From NCBI GenBank assembly GCA_018340375.1, contig JAFFJZ010000011.1, forward strand, positions 1,612,001 through 1,676,000: a stretch of 64,000 nucleotides of DNA, in the 5' to 3' direction. This document shows, in pieces, positions 11,601 through 21,822 of this stretch. Each line of letters begins with the position of its first letter. The first letter of the stretch is position 1. Position numbers and translations under genes: made by a program. Under the pieces are notes generated by a model. That model did no database searches, was not told the origin of the DNA, and worked only from the letters and a program-made list of their open reading frames with translations. Source of the stretch: Gonatopus flavifemur. Lineage: Eukaryota; Arthropoda; Insecta; Hymenoptera; Dryinidae.

Positions 11601-11648
11601 TCTTCGTAACCAAATTTCAAGTCACTGCAACCATGAAACTTCTAACAT
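11601..11648 (+). CDS. Candidate 5' exon of a small gene (alternative start)
   Basis: A very pyrimidine-rich acceptor (ATTTTCTTTTGTTTTTCAG) precedes 48 nt ending at ACAT|GTAAGT. Within it an ATG in good context (AACCATGA, 11633) starts MKLLT plus one base. Joined to the exons at 11722-11744, 12913-12974 and 13108 this gives a 37-residue peptide beginning MKLLTFHAIKYVLVCIF, which is signal-like, and ending at TAA 13118-13120. If the other start (11737) is used, this exon is 5' untranslated. Confidence 0.3.
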
Positions 11649-11721
11649 GTAAGTATGGCTGTGTAGCTTCAACCAAAACTTGGTTATATCGGTCAAAAAT
11701 ATCCTATCAAATTACTTTCAG

Positions 11722-11744
11722 TTCACGCAATCAAATATGTTTTG
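11722..11744 (+). CDS. Micro-exon of the same small gene
   Basis: This 23-nt exon lies between the acceptor ATTACTTTCAG and the donor TTTTG|GTAAGA; the intron before it is 73 nt. It contains an ATG at 11737 that starts a second frame, M-F plus two bases. That frame continues through the next exons into a 46-residue product beginning MFWYVFLITLMYSRQ. The same exon is also open in the frame started at 11633. Confidence 0.3.
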
Positions 11745-12912
11745 GTAAGATCATTTCACTGAAAAAATCGTATACTAGAATTGAGAATATTCCTCTAAAA
11801 TATGAGGCTAGTACATATTCCTCTGAGTTGTAGAGGATTGATGTGAGAGTGCCTCTAAACGTTAGAAGAATTACCACTGACATTAAGAGGAAGATGTACT
11901 AGGCTCATGTTATACAGTAGATTCTAATTTTCAGAATATGATTTTTTGGGTGTTCCTTGGCGTATGCAAATTTTGGTGAAAGTCACTAAACTTGTAGTTA
12001 TGCCTACAACAAGATTTGGTTGGACGTATATTAACAATATGTTCCAATAGACAAAGCAAAACAGTTTCCTCAGTTTATACTGATTTCTGTTCAATGTACC
12101 CTGTGAGGAAAACTCAATTGAAATTCTATAATATGTTTCCGGAGGAGAATGCTTCGTGGCCCCTACTGGAATGCTTGGTGTAGGATCGTTTTGGTTGACG
12201 TAAGAAAATCTTTTAGTTACGTAAAGACAGAATTTTTGTTGGGCATATATCGACCGAATTTTTTTTCTAAGTGTTATGAAATGCTGTTTACGTAATAAAC
12301 ATAGTTATTTCAAGGATCTATATTATTTTGCATAGAGAATTCGTGATTATAATGGTGAATTCATCAAATTTTATGATAAATTTGTGGATGTCGATCAAAA
12401 ATTCTCAAAATTTCATAACCATTTCTTAAACTTAAGAATGTTCTTAAATTTCATAACTTCTCAGTAGAAATATCCTTAGTAGAAATTTGATCAGACATTC
12501 CCTATTTTTAATAAGGTCCTGATTAGGTTAGAATCCGGAAACCGTGAATGAGGAAAATCTTATGAGGCCCTTACAAGGGACTCATCTCATTTCCCTGATA
12601 GGATTCAAATAGGGTTGTAACGCAGAGGTACAATAGGGTTCGGATGAGATTTCCATGAAATCACGCGAAATAGGGAAAACCGTAAGGGAACCTGATGAGG
12701 ACCTGATAGAAAACTAGGCATGCCTCGTTAGGCCCTGGTATTTTCCCATCCAAAGTTTCTACTGGGGTTCAGATGAAACGGGTTATTAGAATTAAGAATG
12801 TTTTCATCGGGGCGAATGTTTTTTCATTTTTCAATGTGTCATACTTCAATTATAACGTCCTCAAAAGATTTCTGATGAATTAAATCAAAATTGTTTTATT
12901 TTTATGTTTCAG

Positions 12913-12974
12913 GTATGTATTTTTGATAACTTTGATGTATTCACGTCAACCTCTTATGCAGCGCATGAGAAACT
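12913..12974 (+). CDS. Candidate exon of the small secreted-peptide gene
   Basis: The T-rich acceptor ATTTTTATGTTTCAG and donor AAACT|GTGAGT bound 62 nt. In the frame started at 11737 it reads YVFLITLMYSRQPLMQRMRN, a signal-like hydrophobic stretch followed by a basic segment. In the frame started at 11633 it reads VCIFDNFDVFTSTSYAAHEK. The exon begins with GTATGT directly after CAG, so the junction could also act as a recursive splice site. The intron after it (12975-13107) is 133 nt. Confidence 0.32.
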
Positions 12975-13107
12975 GTGAGTAAAAATATCATTTCAAAGTA
13001 CCTATACAATGTAATATAATATCTTACTGCGCACATCATTCTGTCATATTAATCAAGTTGTTGGAATGAATATCATAAATATGGTTCTTTAATTTTTTTG
13101 TCACCAG

Positions 13108-13178
13108 GCATGTTTACTAAGAATTCTGCGACGGTTAATGTCAAAGCTCAGTATGAGGAGTACCATCTACCTCCTTGA
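13108..13178 (+). CDS. Candidate last exon of the small secreted-peptide gene
   Basis: It follows a strong acceptor (TTTAATTTTTTTGTCACCAG). In phase with the frame started at 11737 it completes a Cys codon and reads MFTKNSATVNVKAQYEEYHL-PP to a TGA at 13176-13178, giving a 46-residue precursor. With the other frame it reads only HVY and stops. The product resembles a short secreted peptide, but no family is recognised and neither frame is proven. Confidence 0.3.
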
Positions 13179-13544
13179 GTTTCCAACTCGCGTGAAATTA
13201 ATTAGTTAATTAAGTACCACGTCATGGTGTCCATCCAATTAAATTCACCGTCACCGTGTCATGAAGTTAGAGTGCGCAGTCGCGACATTCGAATGCCTCA
13301 AGGTATATCAAGAATTGTCTGCCTCTCTTTCTCTCTCTCAAGAGCTTGCTCTCATTTATCTCTTTTGGTTTCCCTTAACTTGGACTTTAACAACCTGGCA
13401 TCTTTCGATAAGTCTTTATTTTTTCTCTTCGTCTATGCACTGAGAGAAATTTCATTGTAAAATTTCTTATTAATAGCTCTCAAGCTAGGGGCATTGGAAG
13501 ATCCCAACTAGCATACAATTACTCTTGATTTCTAGGGATTTCCA
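13179..13544. other. Downstream of the small gene; nothing firm
   Basis: Contains a CT-rich segment (13320-13400) and a fragment CACTGAGAGAAATTTCATT (13439), a solo end of the CACTGAGAG MITE family. No coding evidence. Confidence 0.35.
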
Positions 13545-13716
13545 CACAGAAAAAAAAAATTCTTGTATCAAGAATTGTCTTAGTTCAATGCAATTTGCTT
13601 GAATCAAAACAAAATTTCTTGATTCAAGCCGATTGCATTGAACTGAGGCAATCCGTGTTACATATATAAAGAAGATAACCATGTTTTCTTGATACATGAA
13701 TTTTTTTTTCTCTGTG
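13545..13716. mobile_element. Palindromic MITE inserted in a coding-like frame
   Basis: The ends are CACAGAAAAAAAAAATTC and its inverse GAATTTTTTTTTCTCTGTG. Inner arms carry TTCAATGCAA and CAAGAAT motifs. The dinucleotide CA flanks both ends, in place of the usual TA. It sits at the end of the minus-strand open frame at 13717-13912. Confidence 0.75.
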
Positions 13717-13912
13717 CACCATCGAAGATGTCAAAAATTGTTAGAGTTTTCTCACCATCGCTGATAACATTAGAGAACTTTATGATATCATTCAGAGAAC
13801 ATAACGAATGTTTGAAGCGTTGAGTGGGTAGTGCCGCGGGCTTCTTGCTCACTCCGATATCTTTCCTTGACAGAATGAGGAAGACTTCATTCGGCAATGT
13901 TAAAAGAGCGGA
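13717..13912 (-). pseudogene. Coding-like minus-strand frame interrupted by a MITE
   Basis: After a possible acceptor (TTTAACCACAG) the minus strand is open for 65 codons: LLTLPNEVFLILSRKDIGVS, then RFKHSLCSLNDIIKFSNVIS and SDGEKTLTIFDIFDG. The composition is balanced and GC-richer than the flanks. The LPNEVFLILS opening is faintly F-box-like, but the rest does not confirm it. The MITE at 13545-13716 cuts in after DG; removing it would give GNP and a stop. A live terminal exon, a dead gene or a transposon relic are all possible. Confidence 0.3.
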
Positions 13913-14179
13913 CTGTGGTTAAATATTTATTGCTTTTTTCAAAGTAAATATTATTTTGATGTGGCGGAAACGGCAGAATATTGATGCATTATGCATATTG
14001 TACAAATAAATGTAAAACATATGATTAATACGTTGCTGCTCTGTGTTGGGTTATGGCAGCTTGCTTTTCTTATATTTACGTCACATTTTTATAAGGAGGA
14101 TGGTGCCCCGAGGGAATTTAAACTGCCACAAGGTTAAACTTTCCCATTATGGGGAGATTACTCGAACACATCAACTATT
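13913..14179. other. Spacer between two coding-like minus-strand frames
   Basis: Only a hairpin-like stretch (CCCCGAGGG... near 14107 and CCCATTATGGGG near 14143) is seen. Confidence 0.3.
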
Positions 14180-14422
14180 TTACAAAAAGTGGATTCTTGA
14201 ATGAAAGCTCGAAAATAATTTACAATCGAAATGAATGTTCCAATAAAAGAAAACGGGTACATGACTTTCAAAAAATTCGCACGCAACTCTAGATCCCCCA
14301 ATGTCTCTAATATATCTATCCTTTTCTCTTGTAACACGGAAGAGTTCTTTCTTGAGGCGAAAATCCGTGTTATAGTATCGTGGCCGAGTTGATCGAACGC
14401 CCTGATTAATGCGCACCTTCAT
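14180..14422 (-). pseudogene. Coding-like minus-strand frame, unknown
   Basis: The frame reads MKVRINQGVRSTRPRYYNTD, then FRLKKELFRVTREKDRYIRD, in the first 44 codons, with a basic, coding-like composition. The second half is less convincing. It lies upstream, on the same strand, of the frame at 13717-13912 and may belong to the same dead gene. No domain is recognised. Confidence 0.22.
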
Positions 14423-15590
14423 TAATTATTTCTTCTCAAATCGTTTTTACAGTCAGTCGAGTGGTAAGCGTGCACGCACGTACGCTCTACAACCCGATAC
14501 ACAGCGTTCCGTTCTCATTGACGCTGAAGTTATTACTGTTGATCACAACGAATTACCTACTTAAGACGTTTGGAATAATATTGCCACATGCTTCTTGACA
14601 CCGAAGAAGCTACAATTTGATTGATTGATCGTTCAGTTGATCTATATTGATTGATCAATGATTCAATCCTGTTTCAATACAAGTACACAAATTCTTGCCA
14701 TATGCAGTCTTTCATATCGACTGTAGTTTAATGAAAGGAAATATCATCAAAATTTTCCTCAAAAATTCAATGCACGTATATTATATAGTGAAATATATTT
14801 TGATGAGGAACAAATCAGAATAAAATATACTTTGTTTTTGAATTCTACTCTTTTGAATATGTGCAAGAAAGTGATACGCAACGGTGAGAAAGCATTGGCA
14901 GTCATACAGGTGAACGTATATACAAAGAGAGTGGTCAGAGATGGACGAAGGTTGGAGAGAGACAAAGAGGGAGAGAGAGGTTGGAAGAGGGGGATCGAGA
15001 GAGCGATTTGTCCCGTCTGTTAATTAGTGAAAAAACGGAGTATGAATCTCGAGCGATCGTATATTACCAAGGGCGTAATGGATGGGATTACAGCTGCTGT
15101 GTTAAATTAAACCGACCGGCGGCGGCCGCGCGATACGATATAGTACAGTTTAGTGCACTACAGTGCTGTACAATACAGTACGAGGTGGTACAATACAGTA
15201 TACACACAGACATAAGCGCAGGAACTCCTGCGTGTGTGAACGTATGTCACCAATGTACAGTTACGCCTTCCGTTCATGTATCTTACGTGTGTAACTTTTC
15301 TATTTTTCGATGCTTCTGATTCTTTTGAAAATATCTTTCAATTAGTATTACATGACAGTTTTTTTCAAGTGGGTTTCGTCAAGAAGAAGAAAAAGAAGGA
15401 AAAAAAGCAGAACGATGTATAATTTTTTTCCCATTCGTTATTCTTTGATTATCTTTGATTTCATCTCATGGAACTCTCCAAGACAGGAAATTGTAGTATC
15501 AGTTCATTCTATTGGGGGTACCCAAAAAAAAGATACAGTCGAATATGAATCACTCTGTACAAATTTTGGCTTAATTCGGCTGCGTTTCAT
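14423..15590. other. Non-coding stretch with a GC-rich island
   Basis: TACAGT-type repeats occupy 15130-15205, next to a GC-rich run at 15110-15130 (CCGACCGGCGGCGGCCGCG). Purine-rich DNA lies at 14940-15005. No exon is supported. Confidence 0.4.
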
Positions 15591-15603
15591 CTGACACGCA
15601 TCA

Positions 15604-15817
15604 CGGCATGATAGTTTATTGAAAACAATATTAGAAGGAAAAAGGAATGGTGAAATTCGTAAAGGTGGACCTAGATTAAGCTATATGGAGCAAATTATAC
15701 AAGATAAGGACTGTCGTAGATATGTAGAAATTAGACGTTTAGCGGGGGATAGACAGGGTTGGAGGATTTCATCAAACCAATCATGAGACTGATGACTTCA
15801 CGATGATGATGTACTTT
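15604..15817 (+). mobile_element. 3' end of an RTE-type non-LTR retrotransposon
   Basis: The plus strand encodes the extreme C-terminus of a reverse-transcriptase protein: RHDSLLKTILEGKRNGEIRK, then GGPRLSYMEQIIQDKDCRRY and a segment ending RQGWRISSNQS before TGA (15784-15786). The H-SLL--ILEGK, RxSY--QI and WR--NQS pattern is characteristic of the tail of RTE-like retrotransposon polyproteins. A short 3' tail ending in GATGATGATG follows the stop, as expected for this clade. The element is 5'-truncated to about 200 bp and cannot be active. Confidence 0.85.
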
Positions 15818-16750
15818 GTAAACTGACTGAAACTAAGTTTTTTTAATCGTGCTGGCAATTGTTCTTTGTGCTTACTTTTCACTTGAAATAGGCTACGTTT
15901 GGCTGCGTTCTAAATTCAGTCACGACATAATTTCACTTCAGAATAAATAAAAATGTATTTGGATCAAATACAATTTTTACTTGATTCTATTGAAACTTTA
16001 TCAGGTTATTATTGAATAGACATTCACTTGATTTAGATGAGCTCAGTTGATTCGAGTATATAATGTTTCTCAGTGTGTAGAACAAAAAAAATAGAAGGAT
16101 AATATATATATATAAATATCAACCCGAGAGAACGTTTGTACATTTGTTCATATAACTCAGGCTTGGGATATCTTTGAATCTTTAGTTGAAGTATTTTCAT
16201 CAAAAAGTAATTGTTAAAGAGAATATACGTTATTTCTCCCGAATACTTAATAACCATGGATTATTCAAGATATTTTCAAAGCTGCTAATATCCCTCCCCT
16301 TTGACGTCAATCGAGGAAAGAGGAATTTAACGAGTTGAGCATGGTTTTCTTATCTCACTGACACAATTAGTTACTGGTGGTAGTCTGAAAAATAAGAAGA
16401 GAAAGAAGACAACGCGTTTCCTTTTATCTGTATACGCCAGATAGAGGAATTTTCTTCCATCTGTTTGCCAGCTTACGTGTATGGATTTCTGTATGTGTGA
16501 GAGGAGCGAGAAGAAGAAGAGAAAGAGAGAAAGTTTGAGAGAGAGACTTGGGAAAAGAAGAGAGAGCCCGCGGAGGCAAGGAGAGATAGATTACTCCGCC
16601 ATTCTTGCAATTTCCCTGTCGTATCGAGGCTCGTAAATTCCCGGTGAAATATGCGAAGGGGCGCCTGGTGCGGGCAGCACGCTGCTGTTGCTGCTTCTGC
16701 TCTCCACTCTCCCGCACACCACCATATTCACTCGTCCACCCTTACAACAT

Positions 16751-16788
16751 ATCTCTCTCCCTCCCTCTCTCTCTCTCTCTCTCTCTCT
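16751..16788 (+). repeat. (CT)n microsatellite
   Basis: An almost pure CT run with one CCT interruption. Confidence 0.9.
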
Positions 16789-17255
16789 TTCAGCTTCCCT
16801 TGATAAGAGGGCTGACTGCTAGTAAAGAAAGAGAAGGGAAAGCATTGGTAGCAAGAAGGGGTATGTCTACTACGGCTATAGAACACAACTATAGATGGCC
16901 CCTATCGTACGAGAGTGCGAAATACCCTGAATTAGCTTTATCCGTACAAACCGCCTTCGAATACACCTATGCTGTTCAAAATTCAGATGTAAAACAGAGT
17001 CGTACAGTATCGACATTCTCAGGGTTTTCCAGTATAAGTTTGATTAGATGAAGAAAATCCTCATTTTAGTCACTGTCAGAAGTGTGGCTTGAATTGGCTT
17101 AATTTGAAAATTAACTGAAATTCAGCCTTTTCTATTGTACCGATGCTGAGGTGATTTATATATTACTTGGCTATATTCTTAACAAGAATTATGAAATTTT
17201 CTTGTCAATTTTCTCTATGGTGGGAAATTTTTCATCATGATTCGATGAACTTTTT

Positions 17256-17258
<3 letters not shown>

Positions 17259-17302
<44 letters not shown>
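17259..17302 (+). repeat. (CT)n microsatellite
   Basis: About 21 uninterrupted CT units. Confidence 0.95.
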
Positions 17303-17305
<3 letters not shown>

Positions 17306-17977
17306 GGAGAACTCAACACTCCATAGGCAAAACAATTTTTTTCATGAGAAATCAATCCCGTATTTTTTATGAAGGAATAATTCCCCCATGATCGGGGGAC
17401 GGAATCCACTATTGAAATGGAGAAAAACTCTCCATGAGTATCTCTTACTGCAATGAGAAACTTTTTGATGGCTTAGTAAGTAATTCCCTACTTCAGAAAA
17501 CTGTTCAACCGTGTTAGCTATTAAATCAGTTGATGGTGCCAATTGTTCTCGACGACAGCCAAGTATTAACGATTTTGCACAGGATACGGAAGAAACTCAA
17601 TTTTATTAGGTGAATTTTTATGTTAGGTCAGCTTAAACTTCCTGTCATAATCAATAAAATTGCTGCCACCAGGAAAAACTCGCTATGTTCACAAAGTACA
17701 CACTGTAAGAAGTATGGGGAGTTTTTCCTCACTTCAGTGATGGATTCCATCTCCTCATCGTGGAGGGATTGCTTTTTAATCAAAAACAGGGAACTTTTCC
17801 TCCATTTTGAGGAACTGTTCCATTTTTCAGTTGTCGAATCCCCTAAAAACGTGAAGAAAAATTCCACCAAATCTTGGGGAAAAAGTCCTCTCTATGGAGG
17901 ATCTTTGCTGCTACTAAATTTCAATTCGGGTTTCTGACTTGCTTGTGCGGGCAAAAACTACACCATATTTCGATTGG

Positions 17978-18244
17978 TAAACGGAACAAATGCCCATGTA
18001 AAAATTACTTGAGAAGTAAGTTCACGATTACAATGTGGATCTCATGTAAAATTTACTACACAGTCCTGTTGGATTTACATTGTTATCATAATCAATTCAC
18101 AGCAACACTACTCCCATTTACTTCGGTAACAATGTAAATATAACATTAGTTCCAATGTAAATTTTACTCCAATTGTATTTATGTGAGCAGTTATGTTAAA
18201 TTAGCAACAACCAATGTAGAATTTACATGGGGCTTTTTTCCGTA
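17978..18244. mobile_element. Palindromic MITE with ACGGAA end
   Basis: The left TAAACGGAACAAATGCCCAT is matched by the inverse of ATGGGGCTTTTTTCCGTA at right, and both arms continue with CATGTAAA blocks. TA is present at each edge. Confidence 0.65.
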
Positions 18245-18274
18245 TGATTGTCCGGTTTATGGGGATGGATATTG

Positions 18275-18523
18275 CACGCAGAGAAAAATTCTTGCTGAAA
18301 AAGTGATTCTGAAAAATCTGCGTTGCTAAACTAGCAGAACGGTTGCTGTTACAGGAAGAATATAGCTATTTTAGCAAGATATTTGCTGAATGGCAAGCGC
18401 TTGTTAAAAGAGCAAGATTTTTCCCGTGATAGCAAATTTTTTGCTGATTCATTAACAAGTTTTGCCATATCAGCCAAGCAAATTTTCGAGGTTTGCTGTT
18501 TCAGCAACTTTCTTCTCTGAGTG
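18275..18523. mobile_element. Palindromic MITE with CACGCAGAG end
   Basis: The ends are CACGCAGAGAAAAATTCTTG and the inverse of CAACTTTCTTCTCTGAGTG. The body repeats TTGCTGAAA/TTAGCAA motifs in both orientations. Confidence 0.7.
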
Positions 18524-19214
18524 GGGCGATTTTCGGAAGGTAGTTCTTGAGTGATTTCATTGAACAAGTTACTAGTGGTACAGAAAAATTATTGTATTGG
18601 TCCATAAGGGTATGTTGAAAAATTGAAGTGAAACACATGAAATTCCATGTAAAACATTAGAAATTCCAACACCATAAAAAGGTCCCCAAATGTGGATAGT
18701 AAAAATTCATTATGAACAAAACTTTTTGGCCTTATGGTACCAGAGGATTCCTGTGTTTTTAATAGTGTGAATTATCCTCAAGTATTTTGGATAGAGATCT
18801 CACAAATCTAGCATTTACGGGATTCCTTTAAGATAGTATCAATCACACTATGCATGCGCAGTCAAATCCCATTTGGGATCTCGACCAACATTTTACGGTG
18901 CTAAGTAAATCCTCAATTTCTACCAAGTATGGCGTCGTTACCGTCTATACAATTAATACTTAGAACAGTGTTCGTAACATCCTAAAGAATCCTTAGAGGA
19001 AGTTCTGTGCACTGTCTTACATCATTGATTTTGAGAGATGAATAGATAACAACAATGAAGATATGGAACGTTCGACTTTAAATCATTCTCGATTGATGAA
19101 TTTTTCATTCAAACATAATTAATTTTTTCCGTCTCCACGTCATATGATTCAATCTGAGTTGAGTAGTCAGATGAATGTCAAGGAAATTCAAGCCGTTTTT
19201 CGAAAAAATCAATC
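18524..19214. other. Non-coding; 5' side of a candidate first exon
   Basis: No feature is convincing. 19080-19214 would be 5' untranslated sequence if the ATG at 19215 is used. Confidence 0.35.
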
Positions 19215-19264
19215 ATGGAATCCGTCAACAACTTACAGGGCATCTTGTTTAACGAACTAATCAC
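19215..19264 (+). CDS. Candidate alternative first coding exon, 1
   Basis: An ATG in strong context (AATCATGG) opens MESVNNLQGILFNELI plus two bases and ends at the donor ATCAC|GTGAGT. The frame is the only ATG-started one across the donor and has an in-frame stop upstream. There is no signal peptide. It ends in phase 2, as the candidate first exons at 26.9, 28.5 and 33.1 kb can, so it may be one of several alternative starts of a plus-strand gene. The donor overlaps a CACGTG E-box. No family is recognised. Confidence 0.33.
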
Positions 19265-20433
19265 GTGAGTAGTCAAACTGGTTTTTATATACACGCCTCT
19301 GAATCCTGTTTTCTAATCGGATCACTCGCTGTTACGATAATCGTCTATGTCTTCCTCTGCATTAGATGAGATCAATTGTTCAGTGAAATATAATAAAGTA
19401 TAGAAAGATAAAACTCACAGTCTAATAAGATATTTTTGTAACCTTTCCGATTGCAGATTATACTTGACAAATGTTTAATCAAGGCGCGATTGGAAGATAC
19501 ATTTTCTTTTTATCTTGTCAAGTTTGGCTCCGTTTCCCGACATATATGGTCAAATAAAGTACGAGTGTGAGCGTCTAGTTGAATGTCCAAGAATCCATCC
19601 CTCTAAGCGAGATAAGGCGAATCGGTCACAAAGAAGAACCGAGCAAGAATCAAATCGAAGGGCTCATGATTCGAGCATCCTCTTCTTTGGGATACAAAGG
19701 GGACGGCGTTCGTCGAGAGCAAGTGGCAACTAAGATGAGGGGTAGGTAAAGCCTCTGCGGCAGCAGATAAGGGCGGAACGAGGATAACAGAGTATCTTCT
19801 TTAGGGTAGACACGAATAGAGCAGAGAAGAAAGAAGAGAGGACTCATATCAACCACCATATAGCCGCAGCGTTTACCCCTATATTTAATTTCATGGAACT
19901 CGGCAAGGGTCAGATGGGAAAATGTATGAAGAAAGAGTAGAAATGAAAGAAGAAAAATCATCGTTTAATCTAGCCGCGATGCTATCTTGTAGAGATTTAT
20001 CATTCGATGGATTGTTCTGGCTCTTTCTCTTTTTCTTTTCCTCGGGGAAAATATGAGTTTAGCAACCATTATTCAACTGCCGATAAATCACTTTTTTCTA
20101 TACAATTTTCTAGGAAAAATCCAATGATAATTTCTATGGTTGACTTATAAAATGAACATCTAGAGAGAAAAAGAAACATCAAGATAAGTTCAATGTTCAT
20201 TCTGTTCGATCAACAACAACGAATTCAACAACGAAGATTTCAAGTTCAGAGATTGTTCATCCAGTCATGGGCAAAAAACATAATTTCCTATGCAACATGC
20301 ATCAGTTCATGTTCATATAATTTTTCGCTCTTTCATTTGTGCTTGGTATAATTTTCCAAAGTCGATGGGGTGGAGTTGGAGCTCACGACTACCATAGTAC
20401 GCCTCCTTACCTTAGCACTCTTTTCTCTTCAGA
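19265..20433. other. Intron-like stretch
   Basis: A minus-strand frame at 19961-19650 opens with a signal-like MIFLLSFLLFLHTFSHLTLA and has a weak donor soon after. It lies in pyrimidine-rich DNA and is not strongly supported. Nothing else is seen. Confidence 0.25.
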
Positions 20434-20523
20434 TGGATTATGGTTGCATGGTGGGTGCGCTTAATTCTATGAAAGCAACGGCACAATGGGCCCCAGGGTG
20501 CAAAACTCAATGTTAGGTTCAAG
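20434..20523 (+). other. Candidate 90-nt cassette or untranslated exon
   Basis: An excellent acceptor (AGCACTCTTTTCTCTTCAG) and donor (TTCAAG|GTATGC) bound exactly 90 nt of GC-richer DNA. All three frames contain a stop, so it would be a 5' untranslated exon or a premature-stop (poison) cassette rather than ordinary coding sequence. Confidence 0.35.
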
Positions 20524-21171
20524 GTATGCGAGGGAAAAGAACGTGGAATAATTTTTCTATTTTTTATTACGAAGGATATCTTTTCACGGCCCGATGAATT
20601 TCTTTGGTGAAATTAATAGCATTTGTATGCCAATGCCCGTTTTCTCATTCTCCTTCGTATATAACGTATGGCTCTTTCATGATAAAGAGATGCAAAAGTG
20701 AGTATCCCGTGGAATGATTGAGCGTTACATACGAGAACCATGTCCTCTTTCTATTTGCTCTATACTTTTATTCTTGTTTTCTCAGCGTATCAGGTATAAA
20801 TTGGAGGATAAAATCATACCAATTCAACATGAATATCAACCAAATATGGGTATGCTAATAATCATCCGCGTAGAAAATATTGGTATGACAATGATCTCGG
20901 AGAAATCTAGTTGAATGTCAGGCGTCAAGCTTGTGAAGATGTTGGTTTCACTTGGGAGAGAACTCACAAAAGCCTTTTCAACAATTATAGGGTTTGGAAC
21001 TCTCCTGTACTCTTAAAAAAGTGTCAAGAATATCTCAAGAGCATATGGTTTTCAATCTCATACTTTGTAAAAATACTCTTGCCAGATTATTTCTGAGTGA
21101 ATTCTGAGAATATGTTAGTTTTTGGTTTTTTAAGAGCCCTCTCTTGGAATCACCTCGAGAGACATCGTTTA
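20524..21171. other. Non-coding stretch
   Basis: 20910-21115 resembles parts of 52030-52160 and 52370-52450 (CAAGCTTG...AAGAT and ...GAGCATA... blocks), so it is a fragment of an interspersed repeat. Nothing else is seen. Confidence 0.35.
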
Positions 21172-21822
21172 GGGGTCGCTCAAGATTTTTTGTAAGCCTG
21201 AAAATAGTCAAAAGCCATGTGTTTTATTTTTCAATTTTTTTCCTCCGTTGCGGTAAAATTTTCTATCTAGAAAAATAATAACTTTCTCAAAGCTGAAACA
21301 CGGAATATTTATTTTCAAAGATCACTCAGAATTTATTGACATTTTCAAATTCTTCACTGTTGATGTTTTCCAGCGAAAATTCGGAAATGATGAAAGAAAA
21401 TAAATACAATTCTCAAAATTTATAAAATTAACTGATTCATCTGATTAATCTTAATAATTTAAGTTTGTCAATTAATTTAGTCCATTTATTACGGAAATAT
21501 GTATTCTTGTGATGTATTAAATTTCTTTTTCATGTTGTGGTGTATTCTTATCCGTCAAGGTGCTAATTGAAAGTTATAATACATATTGGATGTTTATATG
21601 AATTTTCAAAGAGCGCTCGAAAACATCAACAGCGACGAATTGAAGAATGTTCATAAAATTTGAGCGACCTTCAAAAATAAATAAATATTTTGAACTGTAA
21701 CTTTGAGGAAGTTACTATATTTTTGGGTACTCAACTTCACCGCAACGAGAAAAAACATTGAAAAATAAAAAAAAATGAATTCGGACTATTTTTAGAAGTT
21801 TTGAAAATCTCGAGCGACCTCT
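21172..21822. repeat. Large foldback with ~210-bp arms
   Basis: The left arm (21172-21380) and right arm (about 21610-21822) are inverse copies. Shared blocks are GGTCGCTC/GAGCGACC, CCGTTGCGGT/ACCGCAACG and GATGTTTTCCAGCG/CGAAAACATC. The 230-bp loop is AT-rich and non-coding. A transcript would form a long imperfect hairpin. It is probably a foldback transposon. Confidence 0.75.

Larger units (their letters stand above)
15818..17977. other. Low-complexity and repeat-rich non-coding DNA
   Basis: Contains a GC-richer, promoter-like patch at 16590-16740, two CT microsatellites and degenerate inverted repeats around 17210-17900 (GGAAAAACTC and TTTTTCCTC motifs). The 148-codon plus frame over 16605-17051 crosses a CT run and is probably not coding. 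Confidence 0.4.

Noticed and set aside
16605..17051. 148-codon plus-strand frame
   Set aside because: Runs through a CT microsatellite (SLSLSL run); no splice sites or recognisable domain.
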